In this document: in pieces, positions 1 to 7,092 of the stretch
How positions within the stretch are numbered: the stretch's first letter is position 1
Layout of the letters: each line of letters opens with the position of its first letter
Source: Paracoccus litorisediminis
Lineage (GTDB): Bacteria > Pseudomonadota > Alphaproteobacteria > Rhodobacterales > Rhodobacteraceae
Reading direction: 5' to 3'
DNA length: 33,156 bases
Assembly: GCF_009711205.1 (NCBI RefSeq)
Contig: NZ_WMIG01000032.1
Span: 1 to 33,156, forward strand
Position numbers and translations under genes: made by a program
The notes under the pieces: model-generated
The model's input: the letters and a program-made list of their open reading frames with translations, nothing else
What the model was told of the DNA's origin: nothing
The model's database searches: none

Positions 1-79
1 ACCGCGCCATCTTCTCATCAGGCGCCGCACAAGCCATCAAACTTCCCGATTTTACCAGACAAACAACCATCAAGGCCAT
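1..79 (-). CDS. possible lipoprotein N-terminus, partial at window edge
   Basis: An open minus-strand frame starts at ATG 79 and runs off the left edge after 26 codons. It reads as a short hydrophobic stretch (MALMVVCLV) followed by LMAC, a plausible lipobox with Cys at residue 17, and then a polar segment (AAPDEK). A GTG at 100 in the same frame would add ERFGR, a more typical charged n-region. A candidate promoter lies at 122-150 on the same strand. The hydrophobic core contains a Lys, which is unusual, and the fragment is short, so this may be chance. I do not recognise a family. Confidence 0.3.
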   Translation of the reverse strand, partial: MALMVVCLVKSGSLMACAAPDEKMAR

Positions 80-121
80 CCGTCCGAACCGCTCCAGCAC
101 CCTGCCGGCTCGGTGAAGGCG

Positions 122-150
122 TATTTAGGCGCTGCGTTCGGGGCTTGCAA
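122..150 (-). promoter_or_regulatory. candidate sigma-70 promoter for the left-edge ORF
   Basis: On the minus strand TTGCAA (145-150) and TAAATA (122-127) are separated by exactly 17 bp. The predicted start of transcription near 115 would give a short leader to the ORF at 100/79. It lies downstream of the rpsI terminator, so it would start a separate unit. Found by eye only. Confidence 0.4.
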
Positions 151-310
151 GCAGAAAAATGCAGGTCACCCAAAGAAAATTCCCAAGCTGATGATCTTTC
201 GTCATTTTTATGTCATCGGATTGGGCATCCCAAATCCCGGATGCCGCTGCGGGAGGCAGCCCACAAAGCCATATCCGCCCAGATTCGCGACCAAACCCGA
301 TCGCGAAATG

Positions 311-338
311 AAAAACGCGGCCCAAAAGGACCGCGTTT
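311..338 (-). terminator. rho-independent terminator of rplM-rpsI
   Basis: On the minus strand AAACGCGG-TCC pairs with GGG-CCGCGTTT around a TTTT loop, giving an 11-bp stem with one G-T pair. A T-rich run (TTTTT then CATTT) follows. It begins about 24 bp after the rpsI stop codon, where an operon terminator is expected. Confidence 0.85.
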
Positions 339-361
339 CCCGAGCTCCAAGAAGTGCCGGA

Positions 362-841
362 TCAGCGCTTCGAGAACTGGAACGAACGACGGGCTTTTGC
401 CTTGCCGTATTTCTTACGCTCGACGACACGCGAGTCGCGGGTCAGGAAGCCAGCGGCTTTCAGAGCGGCGCGCAGCGACGGCTCGTGCAGCTGCAGAGCT
501 TTCGAGATGCCGTGCTTGACCGCACCGGCTTGACCCGAAAGACCGCCGCCAGCGACGGTGGCGTAAACGTCGTACTGACCGTCAACACCGGCAACCTCGA
601 AGGGCTGGCGCAGGATCATCTGCAGCACCGGACGGGCGAAGTAGACCGCAATGTCCTTGCCGTTGACGACGACTTTACCCGAACCCGGTTTCACCCAGAC
701 GCGAGCGACAGCGTCTTTACGCTTGCCGGTGGCATAGGCACGACCCAGCGCATCGCGCTGAGCTTCACGGACGGGGGCTTCGGCAACCGCCACGGTGGCG
801 ACCGATTTCAGATCGTCCAGGGTTTTGATGTCTTCAGCCAT
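362..841 (-). CDS. rpsI: 30S ribosomal protein S9
   Basis: Component of the small ribosomal subunit whose C-terminal tail reaches the P site and contacts tRNA. The 159-residue product has the S9 core: GRAYATGKRKDAVARVWVKPG near residue 30, the GGG-GQ glycine-rich segment in the middle, and the basic C-terminus ending KARRSFQFSKR. An N-terminal extension of about 30 residues is usual in alphaproteobacteria. Two ATGs compete. The one at 847 overlaps the rplM stop by 4 bases (ATGA) but is only 3 nt from GGAG. The one at 841 is 9 nt from the same GGAG and gives the usual MAED N-terminus, so 841 is preferred. It is the second gene of the rplM-rpsI operon and is followed by a strong terminator. Confidence 0.95.
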   Translation of the reverse strand: MAEDIKTLDDLKSVATVAVAEAPVREAQRDALGRAYATGKRKDAVARVWVKPGSGKVVVNGKDIAVYFARPVLQMILRQPFEVAGVDGQYDVYATVAGGGLSGQAGAVKHGISKALQLHEPSLRAALKAAGFLTRDSRVVERKKYGKAKARRSFQFSKR

Positions 842-843
842 GA

Positions 844-1308
844 TCATGCGCTCCGGGTATTCTTGGCGTTCATGGACTTGACGTCCAGAACTTCGGGCTG
901 CTGAGCTTCGTGCGGGTGCTCGGCGCCAGCATAGACGCGCAGATTGGTCATCTGCTGCTTGCCCAGCTTGTTGCGCGAGATCATGCGCTCAACAGCTTTG
1001 GTCACGACGCGCTCGGGGTGAGCGCCTTCCAGGATTTGGCGCGCGGTGCGGTGCTTGATGCCGCCCGGATGGCCCGTGTGCCAGTAGTATTTCTTGGCAT
1101 CGCGCTTGTCGCCGGTCATCTGCACCTTGTCGGCGTTGATGATGATGACGTTGTCGCCCATGTCCATGTGCGGAGTGAAGGTCGGCTTGTGCTTGCCACG
1201 CAGGCGCATGGCAACGATCGTGGCAAGACGGCCCAGAACAACGCCCTCGGCGTCGATCAGGATCCACTTCTTCTCGATCTCCGCCGGTTTCGCGGTATAG
1301 GTTTTCAT
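844..1308 (-). CDS. rplM: 50S ribosomal protein L13
   Basis: Early-assembling large-subunit protein that binds 23S rRNA. The 154-residue product shows L13 landmarks: MKTYTAKPAEIEKKWILIDAEG at the start, VLGRLATIVAMRLRGKHKP, then NADKVQMTGDKRDAKKYYWHTGHPGG, and AVERMISRNKLGKQQM. The ATG at 1308 is preceded by AAAAGGGACGACC, a suitable ribosome-binding site. A longer in-frame reading (to 1398) would run through the promoter region and is rejected. The stop codon overlaps the alternative rpsI start, consistent with co-translation of the two proteins. Likely transcribed from the promoter at 1346-1374. Confidence 0.97.
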   Translation of the reverse strand: MKTYTAKPAEIEKKWILIDAEGVVLGRLATIVAMRLRGKHKPTFTPHMDMGDNVIIINADKVQMTGDKRDAKKYYWHTGHPGGIKHRTARQILEGAHPERVVTKAVERMISRNKLGKQQMTNLRVYAGAEHPHEAQQPEVLDVKSMNAKNTRSA

Positions 1309-1345
1309 CGGTCGTCCCTTTTGGGGTGTAATTCGAGATTGGCGC

Positions 1346-1374
1346 TGTATCGTCCATCGCGCGCTTTGAATCAA
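1346..1374 (-). promoter_or_regulatory. candidate promoter of rplM-rpsI
   Basis: On the minus strand TTGATT (1369-1374) and GATACA (1346-1351) are 17 bp apart. Transcription would start near 1339, leaving a leader of about 30 nt before the rplM ATG. The spacing and position are good, though the -10 hexamer departs from consensus at its first two positions. Confidence 0.5.
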
Positions 1375-1454
1375 GTGCGCTGACCGTGAATTAAGCAAGC
1401 ATTATCATATGTTTACGAAATAGGTATCTATTTACCTCTACGCAGCACCCGCTT

Positions 1455-1880
1455 TTACAGGCTTTTTGGCGGAATCGAATAGGTCATCGAGCAACGCGCC
1501 ACGATGGCATCGTCCCCTTCGGAACGGATCATCGCATCCGCGACGGCCAGCACCCGGCCCAGCTTCAGGATACGGCATTCGGCCAGCAAATCGCGCCCGG
1601 CTGCGGGCTTGCGCATGAAGTCGATCGAGGCATTCGTAGTCACGGCCAGCGCCACCTCGCCAATACGGGACAGGATCGCCAGATAGATCGAGGCATCGGC
1701 CAGCGCGAACATCGCCGGCCCGCTGATCGTGCCACCGGGGCGCAGATGCGCGTCACCGACGATCAGCCGCGACAGCAGCATGTCCTTATCCACGCTCTCG
1801 ACCCGGATCTGCCCCGCCACCTGCGGAAAGACCCGGTCCAGAAACACGTTCAATTCTTCTGCGTTCATCGCCAGCTGCAT
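1455..1880 (-). CDS. PaaI family (hotdog-fold) thioesterase
   Basis: Predicted to hydrolyse an acyl-CoA thioester; the substrate cannot be read from sequence. The 141-residue product is one hotdog domain. LRPGGTISGPAMFALADASIYLAIL carries the usual G-x-hydrophobic-x-ALAD helix with the candidate acidic residue. VTTNASIDFMRKPAAGRDLLAECRILKLGRVLAVADAMIRS is the central sheet typical of PaaI/YbgC-like enzymes. The ATG at 1880 is chosen because GAGGGGG lies 5 nt upstream; an internal ATG at 1868 lacks this. Upstream in-frame sequence is only the shadow of ccdA. It starts 26 bp after the ccdA stop on the same strand, so the two are probably cotranscribed. Confidence 0.88.
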   Translation of the reverse strand: MQLAMNAEELNVFLDRVFPQVAGQIRVESVDKDMLLSRLIVGDAHLRPGGTISGPAMFALADASIYLAILSRIGEVALAVTTNASIDFMRKPAAGRDLLAECRILKLGRVLAVADAMIRSEGDDAIVARCSMTYSIPPKSL

Positions 1881-1906
1881 GCCACCCCCTCTGATTGGTG
1901 GCGACG

Positions 1907-2650
1907 CTAGCCCAGCAAAGCCAGGAAGGGGAAGGTTTCCAGCAACCAATAGGCAAAGGCAGGGAAGGCACCGGTCACCAGCGCCACACCCACAACCACC
2001 AGCAACAGGCCCATGATGCGCTCTATCACCTTCAGATGCGGCTTGATCCGATTCATCAGCCCCATGGCGCGGTTGATGAAGATGGCCGACAGCAGGAAGG
2101 GAATCCCCAGCCCCAGCGCATAGATCGCCAGAAGCGAGGCCCCTCTGCCCGCTTCGCCCCCGGTCGCGGCCAGCGAGAGAATCATTCCCAGCTGCGGCCC
2201 GATGCAGGGCGTCCAGCCAAAGGCAAAGGCAAGGCCGAGGATATAGGCGCCAAAGGTGCTGCCACCGCGATCTCCGGTTTCCAGCCGCGCCTCGGTATCG
2301 AGGATCGGGATACGGATCACATGCAGGAAATGCAGGCCAAGGATGATGACCGTCACCCCTGCCCCACGCGCCAGCCAGTCCTGCCATTGCAGGAACATCC
2401 GGCCAAAAGCCGAGGCCGCCAGTCCCATCAGCAGGAATACCGTGGACAGGCCCATGACAAAGAAGATCGCGGGCAGGATCGCGCTGCGTTCGCCCGATTT
2501 CAGACCGCCAACGCCGACACCGGTCATATAGGCCAGATAGGGCGGGACGATCGGCAGCACACAAGGCGACAGAAAGGACAGGATACCCGCCAGCAACGCG
2601 ACCATCGCGGCAGGCAGGAAGGCGGCATCAGCAAGTTCGATTCCCAACAT
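1907..2650 (-). CDS. ccdA: cytochrome c biogenesis protein CcdA
   Basis: Inner-membrane thiol-disulfide carrier that passes electrons from cytoplasmic thioredoxin to periplasmic apocytochrome c reduction factors. The 247-residue product has about six hydrophobic segments and the two family motifs carrying the redox cysteines: LSFLSPCVLPIVPPYLAYM in helix 1 and FGWTPCIGPQLG in helix 4. Length matches the short CcdA form without a thioredoxin domain. The ATG at 2650 begins MLGIELADAAFLP; no good Shine-Dalgarno is visible before it. It follows the rne terminator and precedes a thioesterase on the same strand. Confidence 0.93.
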   Translation of the reverse strand: MLGIELADAAFLPAAMVALLAGILSFLSPCVLPIVPPYLAYMTGVGVGGLKSGERSAILPAIFFVMGLSTVFLLMGLAASAFGRMFLQWQDWLARGAGVTVIILGLHFLHVIRIPILDTEARLETGDRGGSTFGAYILGLAFAFGWTPCIGPQLGMILSLAATGGEAGRGASLLAIYALGLGIPFLLSAIFINRAMGLMNRIKPHLKVIERIMGLLLVVVGVALVTGAFPAFAYWLLETFPFLALLG

Positions 2651-2674
2651 GCTGCGCAGATTGCGCGAATGGAA

Positions 2675-2697
2675 AGGCGCGGGAAAGTCCCGCGCCT
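2675..2697 (-). terminator. terminator downstream of rne
   Basis: A perfect 10-bp inverted repeat (AGGCGCGGGA / TCCCGCGCCT) with a 3-nt loop lies 29 bp after the rne stop. On the minus strand it is followed by TTTCCATT, a short T run. It ends just before the ccdA start and probably separates the two transcripts. Confidence 0.7.
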
Positions 2698-2725
2698 CTC
2701 AAACTTGCGTCATGTGGCCGTGGGT

Positions 2726-5263
2726 TCAGCCGATTGACCACCAACCGCGACGTTTCGGACGCGGCGCGTCGTCCTCGGCGGTCATGGCCGGTTCGGGCTG
2801 CGGGGCCGGAACCGGGATCGGGGTTTCGATCACCGCCGGAGCCTCGACAGCCGTTTCGACGACGGGTTCTTCCGTGACAGTCTCGACCTGGGGTGCAGGC
2901 GTCTCGACGACTGCGGGCTCGGTCGTGATGGTCTCCACCGGAGCGTCTTCGATCACGGCGACAACCTCGACCGTCTCGGCAACCGCCAGTTCGACAACCG
3001 CTTCCGCCGGAGCGGCTTCGGCCCGATCCTCGCCACGGCGGCGCGAGCTGCGGCGGCGCGGCTTCTTGCCTTCCTCGGCCACCGGAGCAACCTCGGCCAC
3101 TTCCACAGCCTCGTTCACCGCGACGTCTTCAGCCGCCTCGTCCTCGGCACCGGCCTCGTCAGCGCCATCATCTTCGGCATCATCGGCATCCGCAGCTTCG
3201 GCATGGGCGGCGTCATCGCCGTTCTTGCCATTGCGGCGACGGCGACGGCGACGACGGCGCGACTTGCCCGAACCCTCGCCCTGCTCGGCAGTCTCGGCGC
3301 GCGGCGCCTCAGTCTGCACTTCTTCGGCGCGGTCCTCTTCTTCGTCCTCGACTTCGTCCTCGACCAGATCCTCGTCGTCGATCTGCGCCATCAGGCTGGC
3401 ATCGACCGAGACCACCGGGCTCACGACCTCGGGGACATTGCGCGTGGCGGTCTTGAACTTCTCGATCGCGTAATCGGGCGAGATCAGCGAGGGATCGGCC
3501 TCGACGCGGACGGACATGCCGTAACGCGCCTCGATCCCGGCGATATGCTCGCGCTTGGCGTTCATCAGGAAGTTGGCGACGGCGACCGGGGCCTTGACCA
3601 GCACTTCGCGCGAACGCTTGCGGGTGCCCTCTTCCTCGATCGCGCGCAGGATGGTCAGCGCAAGGCTGTCATCCGAGCGGATCAGGCCGGTGCCGTGGCA
3701 ATGGGCGCAGGGCTGCGTGGTCGATTCAAGCATGCCCGGACGCAGACGCTGACGCGACATCTCCATCAGGCCAAAGCCCGAGATGCGGCCGACCTGAATG
3801 CGGGCGCGGTCGGTCTTCAGCTTATCCTTGAAGCGCTTCTCGACGGCAGCGTTGTTCTTGCGCTCTTCCATGTCGATGAAGTCGATCACGATCAGACCGG
3901 CAAGGTCGCGCAGGCGCAGTTGGCGGGCAATTTCCTCGGCCGCCTCAAGGTTGGTCTTGACCGCAGTGTCCTCGATCGAGCCTTCCTTGGTGGCCCGGCC
4001 CGAGTTCACGTCGATGGCGACCAGCGCCTCGGTCACGCCGATGACGATATAGCCGCCCGAGCGCAATTGAACGACCGGGTTGAACATACCGCCAAGATAG
4101 CTTTCCACCTGAAAGCGCGCGAAAAGCGGCATCTGATCGGTGTAATGCTTCACGTTCTTGCCATGCGAGGGCATGATCATCTTCATGAAGTCCTTGGCGG
4201 TGCGGTAGCCGCGCTCGCCCTCGACCAGAACTTCCTCGATTTCCTTGCTGTAGATGTCGCGGATCGTGCGCTTGATCAGGTCGCCTTCCTCATAGACCGG
4301 CGCGGGCGCAATCGATTTGAAGGTCAGCTCGCGGATCTGTTCCCAAAGCCGCATCAGATATTCGTAGTCGCGGTGGATCTCGGTCCGGGTGCGCTGGCTG
4401 CCGGCGGTGCGGATGATCAGGCCGGCGCCTTCCGGCACCTCCAGATCCGCCGCGATTTCCTTCAGCTTCTTGCGGTCGGCCGCGTTGGTGATCTTGCGCG
4501 AGATGCCGCCACCGCGGGCGGTGTTGGGCATCAGCACGCAGTAGCGACCGGCCAGCGACAGGTAGGTGGTCAGGGCCGCGCCCTTGTTGCCACGCTCCTC
4601 CTTGACGACCTGGACCAGCATGATCTGCCGGACCTTGATCACTTCCTGAATCTTGTAGCGGCGGGCACGCGGACGCTTGGGCGCGCGGATTTCCTCGGTC
4701 ACGTCCTCTTCGGCGACCGACTCGATGCCGTCTTCCTCATGCGCTTCATCAGCGCTGTCATCCTCGGCGACCGGGGCGGATTGCGCCGTCTCGGTGGTCA
4801 GGATCGGGCCGGATGCATCCTCATCGCCCTCGGAGGGATCGACAACGGCCATTCCGGCGATGTCTTCCGAGACGACCACGTCCCCCGCATCGGCCGAAGC
4901 CGGCTTCGAGGATTTGCGGCGACGCGAGGACGAGCCACGACGGGGCTTGTCGGCCTCTTCGCTTTCGGCGGCGGCGGCCTGACGTTCTTCCTCCAGCAGC
5001 GCCTTACGGTCGGCGGCGGGGATCTGGTAATAGTCCGGGTGGATCTCGGCAAAGGCGAGGAAGCCGTGGCGGTTGCCGCCGTAATCCACAAAGGCGGCCT
5101 GCAGCGAGGGCTCGACCCGCGTTACCTTGGCCAGGTAGATATTGCCAGCAAGCTGCCGCTTGTTGACGGTCTCGAAGTCAAACTCCTCGACCTTGGTTCC
5201 ATCCACCACGACAACCCGAGTCTCCTCGGCATGCGTGGCGTCGATCAGCATTTTCTTTGACAT
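2726..5263 (-). CDS. rne: ribonuclease E
   Basis: Essential endoribonuclease for mRNA decay and rRNA/tRNA processing, and scaffold of the RNA degradosome. The 845-residue product has an S1 RNA-binding domain from about residue 38. This domain is split by an acidic and basic low-complexity insert at about 90-205. The catalytic core follows, with metal-binding Asp418 (VAIDVNSGR) and Asp461 (IVIDFIDM). The zinc link is Cys519-x2-Cys522 (CAHCHGTG). The C-terminal half is disordered: nine consecutive arginines at 669-677, a second basic patch near 735, long Glu/Ala/Val stretches, and a final PRPKRRGWWSIG tail. Start at ATG 5263; a second ATG is five codons in. It has a long gene-free leader, in line with known autoregulation of RNase E through its 5' UTR. 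Confidence 0.97.
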   Translation of the reverse strand: MSKKMLIDATHAEETRVVVVDGTKVEEFDFETVNKRQLAGNIYLAKVTRVEPSLQAAFVDYGGNRHGFLAFAEIHPDYYQIPAADRKALLEEERQAAAAESEEADKPRRGSSSRRRKSSKPASADAGDVVVSEDIAGMAVVDPSEGDEDASGPILTTETAQSAPVAEDDSADEAHEEDGIESVAEEDVTEEIRAPKRPRARRYKIQEVIKVRQIMLVQVVKEERGNKGAALTTYLSLAGRYCVLMPNTARGGGISRKITNAADRKKLKEIAADLEVPEGAGLIIRTAGSQRTRTEIHRDYEYLMRLWEQIRELTFKSIAPAPVYEEGDLIKRTIRDIYSKEIEEVLVEGERGYRTAKDFMKMIMPSHGKNVKHYTDQMPLFARFQVESYLGGMFNPVVQLRSGGYIVIGVTEALVAIDVNSGRATKEGSIEDTAVKTNLEAAEEIARQLRLRDLAGLIVIDFIDMEERKNNAAVEKRFKDKLKTDRARIQVGRISGFGLMEMSRQRLRPGMLESTTQPCAHCHGTGLIRSDDSLALTILRAIEEEGTRKRSREVLVKAPVAVANFLMNAKREHIAGIEARYGMSVRVEADPSLISPDYAIEKFKTATRNVPEVVSPVVSVDASLMAQIDDEDLVEDEVEDEEEDRAEEVQTEAPRAETAEQGEGSGKSRRRRRRRRRNGKNGDDAAHAEAADADDAEDDGADEAGAEDEAAEDVAVNEAVEVAEVAPVAEEGKKPRRRSSRRRGEDRAEAAPAEAVVELAVAETVEVVAVIEDAPVETITTEPAVVETPAPQVETVTEEPVVETAVEAPAVIETPIPVPAPQPEPAMTAEDDAPRPKRRGWWSIG

Positions 5264-5745
5264 GTTTCCGACTTTCGGACGGCCGCAGGCCCGCGCGCAA
5301 AGGGGGCACAGGCTGATGGCCGTTCAATGAGAGGACACGATGCCCCGCGCAGACAGCAGCAATCGCGGCGTCAGGGGCAAACCCCTTACGCCGTTGTCGA
5401 TCAAGCTGCTCAGCGCGACCCATCGCGTCTGTTTACCTTTCTTGGCCCGATCCACATGCAAGCGGTCCGGGCGGCGATCACGGATGCCCAGAGGCCCCGT
5501 CGGGGCATGGGCTCGATTTTTCCGCGCGTGGCAGAGCCGGCACTTTTCGGGTGTCGCGGCTGGCAGACGCGCTGCGAAACTGGTGGGGGCAAGCAACCTA
5601 AAATTGCGGAAGACCGCCCCTTGTGGGCAAGATAACGGGGAAGGCCGCGCCGTTACAATGGGTTTTTCAAAACATCTCGTCGGGGCGGCCATTCCCGCCC
5701 CCGCTCGGCAGGGCCCCGCACAAAGGCGCGGGGCCGTCCGCTGTC
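5264..5745 (-). promoter_or_regulatory. gene-free stretch, probable rne promoter and long leader
   Basis: No convincing gene lies in these 482 bp. The frames that stay open lack a ribosome-binding site and recognisable protein features. On the minus strand several small hairpins can form: GCCCC-GAC-GGGGC near 5493-5505, and AGGGG-TTTG-CCCCT near 5373-5386. RNase E mRNAs in other bacteria carry a structured leader used for autoregulation, so that is the most likely content. I could not identify a clear -35/-10 pair. Confidence 0.4.
5712..5735 (-). terminator. possible terminator of the dctB-dctD unit
   Basis: A perfect 8-bp GC stem (GGCCCCGC / GCGGGGCC) with an 8-nt loop lies 10 bp after the regulator's stop codon. 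No T run follows on the minus strand. It could be an intrinsic terminator of weak type or simply an mRNA 3'-end hairpin. Confidence 0.4.
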
Positions 5746-7071
5746 TTAAAGGTAGTCCCCGCGGCTAAGGCCGTATTTCGCCATCTTCTCGTTCAGGGTC
5801 CGACGCGGCAGGCACAGTTCGTCCATGACGGCGGCGATGCTGCCCTTATGGCGGCGCATGGTATTGTCGATCAGCATCTTCTCGAAGCTTTCGACATATT
5901 CCTTCAGCGGCTTGCCCTCGGTCGTGGTGGCTTCCTGATTGTCCTCACCATCGGCCATCAGCAGCGACGCGATCGAGCCCGAACCGCGGCGGTTCTGCAG
6001 CACGGCGCGTTCGGCGACGTTGATCAACTGGCGCACATTGCCCGGCCAGGGCGCCTGCAGCAGTTGCGCAGCTTCCTGCGCGGTGACCTGCGGCGGCTCG
6101 CAGCCATATTCTTCGCTAAACTGCTCGGTCATCCGGGTGAACAGCGACAGGATGTCCTCGCCGCGCGAGCGCAGTGGCGGCAGGGTGATCTTGAGCGCGG
6201 TCAGGCGATAGAACAGGTCGGGACGCAGCGAATCCTCGGCCTTGCGGCCTTCGCCACGGGCATTGGAAATCGCGATGATCCGGGTTTCCGCAGGTGCGCC
6301 CTGCTCGGCGATGAACGCCAGCAGGCGGGCTTGCAGCGGATCGGACAGCGCCTCGATATCCTCAAGGCACAGCGTCCCGCCACGGGCCTCCTCGACGGCG
6401 GGCAGACCGTTTTCGACCGGGCCGAACAGCTTCCCGGCCAGCACTTCGTCGTTGTAAGCGGCGCATGAGATCGGCACGAACTTCTTGGAGGCACGTGGCC
6501 CCACGGCATGCAGGGCGTGGGCGACCAAGGTCTTGCCGGTCCCGGTCTCGCCGTCGATCAGCACATGGCCATCGGCCTGCCCCAGATCAAGAATATCCTC
6601 GCGCAGACGGTCCATGACCGGGCTGGCCCCGATCAGCTTGGACATGACCTGCTGGCCCTCGGACAGGTCGCGGCGGAGCGCGCGGTTATCCAGCGTCATG
6701 CGGCGTGCCTGCCCCGCGCGCTTGACCAGTTCGGTCAGGCGTTCCGGGTTGAAGGGTTTCTCCATGAAGTCCATCGCGCCGATCCGCATGGCCTCGACCG
6801 CCATCGGCACATCGCCATGACCGGTGATCATGATGACCGGCAGGCCCGAATCGATCCCCATCAGCCGCTTCAGGAACGCCATCCCGTCCATCCCCGGCAT
6901 GCGGATATCCGAGATGATCACCCCCGGCCAATCCGCCGAGATGACCTTCAGCGCATCATCGGCGCTGGCGAAGGTCTCGGTATCAAAGCCGGAAAGCGCC
7001 AGCCATTGCCGGATCGACTCGCGCATATCCGGTTCGTCATCAACCACGGCAATCTTCATCGTGCGGCTCAT
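5746..7071 (-). CDS. dctD: DctD-like NtrC-family response regulator lacking GAFTGA
   Basis: Response regulator expected to be phosphorylated by the upstream kinase. Residues 1-120 are a receiver domain with Asp55 as phosphoacceptor (ISDIRMPG) and Lys105. Residues 145-350 are an AAA+ domain with Walker A GETGTGKT at 174-181 and Arg283/Arg289 in RPDLFYRL. Residues 390-441 hold a Fis-type helix-turn-helix. Two departures from true sigma-54 activators are visible. The loop with the GAFTGA motif is deleted: LFGPVENGLPAVEEARGG stands where about eight more residues are normal. The Walker B acidic pair is also swapped (CLEDIE instead of FLDEIE). The name dctD rests on similarity; no dicarboxylate transporter is nearby. 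ATG 7071 has AAAGGTG upstream. It starts 21 bp after the kinase. Confidence 0.88.
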   Translation of the reverse strand: MSRTMKIAVVDDEPDMRESIRQWLALSGFDTETFASADDALKVISADWPGVIISDIRMPGMDGMAFLKRLMGIDSGLPVIMITGHGDVPMAVEAMRIGAMDFMEKPFNPERLTELVKRAGQARRMTLDNRALRRDLSEGQQVMSKLIGASPVMDRLREDILDLGQADGHVLIDGETGTGKTLVAHALHAVGPRASKKFVPISCAAYNDEVLAGKLFGPVENGLPAVEEARGGTLCLEDIEALSDPLQARLLAFIAEQGAPAETRIIAISNARGEGRKAEDSLRPDLFYRLTALKITLPPLRSRGEDILSLFTRMTEQFSEEYGCEPPQVTAQEAAQLLQAPWPGNVRQLINVAERAVLQNRRGSGSIASLLMADGEDNQEATTTEGKPLKEYVESFEKMLIDNTMRRHKGSIAAVMDELCLPRRTLNEKMAKYGLSRGDYL

Positions 7072-7092
7072 TGGCGCATCACCTTTCCATCG

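Noticed and set aside
113..904. Long plus-strand frame across rpsI
   Set aside because: It is antisense to rpsI and spans its terminator; high GC produces such shadows.
1881..2564. N-terminal extension of the thioesterase frame
   Set aside because: It overlaps ccdA in another frame, while a strong ribosome-binding site marks the true start at 1880.
2700..3350. Repetitive sequence in the 3' part of rne
   Set aside because: Low-complexity Glu/Ala/Val/Arg codons of the disordered scaffold region, not a DNA repeat element.
3203..5260. Plus-strand frame of 685 codons
   Set aside because: Exact antisense of rne, whose product is unmistakable with catalytic and zinc motifs.
5324..5692. Open frames in the stretch upstream of rne (for example 122 codons on the minus strand)
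   Set aside because: No ribosome-binding site, proline/arginine-rich composition typical of chance frames in high-GC DNA, and no recognisable motif.
5500..5760. Sigma-54 promoter near the DctD-like gene
   Set aside because: No clear GG-N10-GC element with the TGGCAC/TTGC context could be identified by eye.
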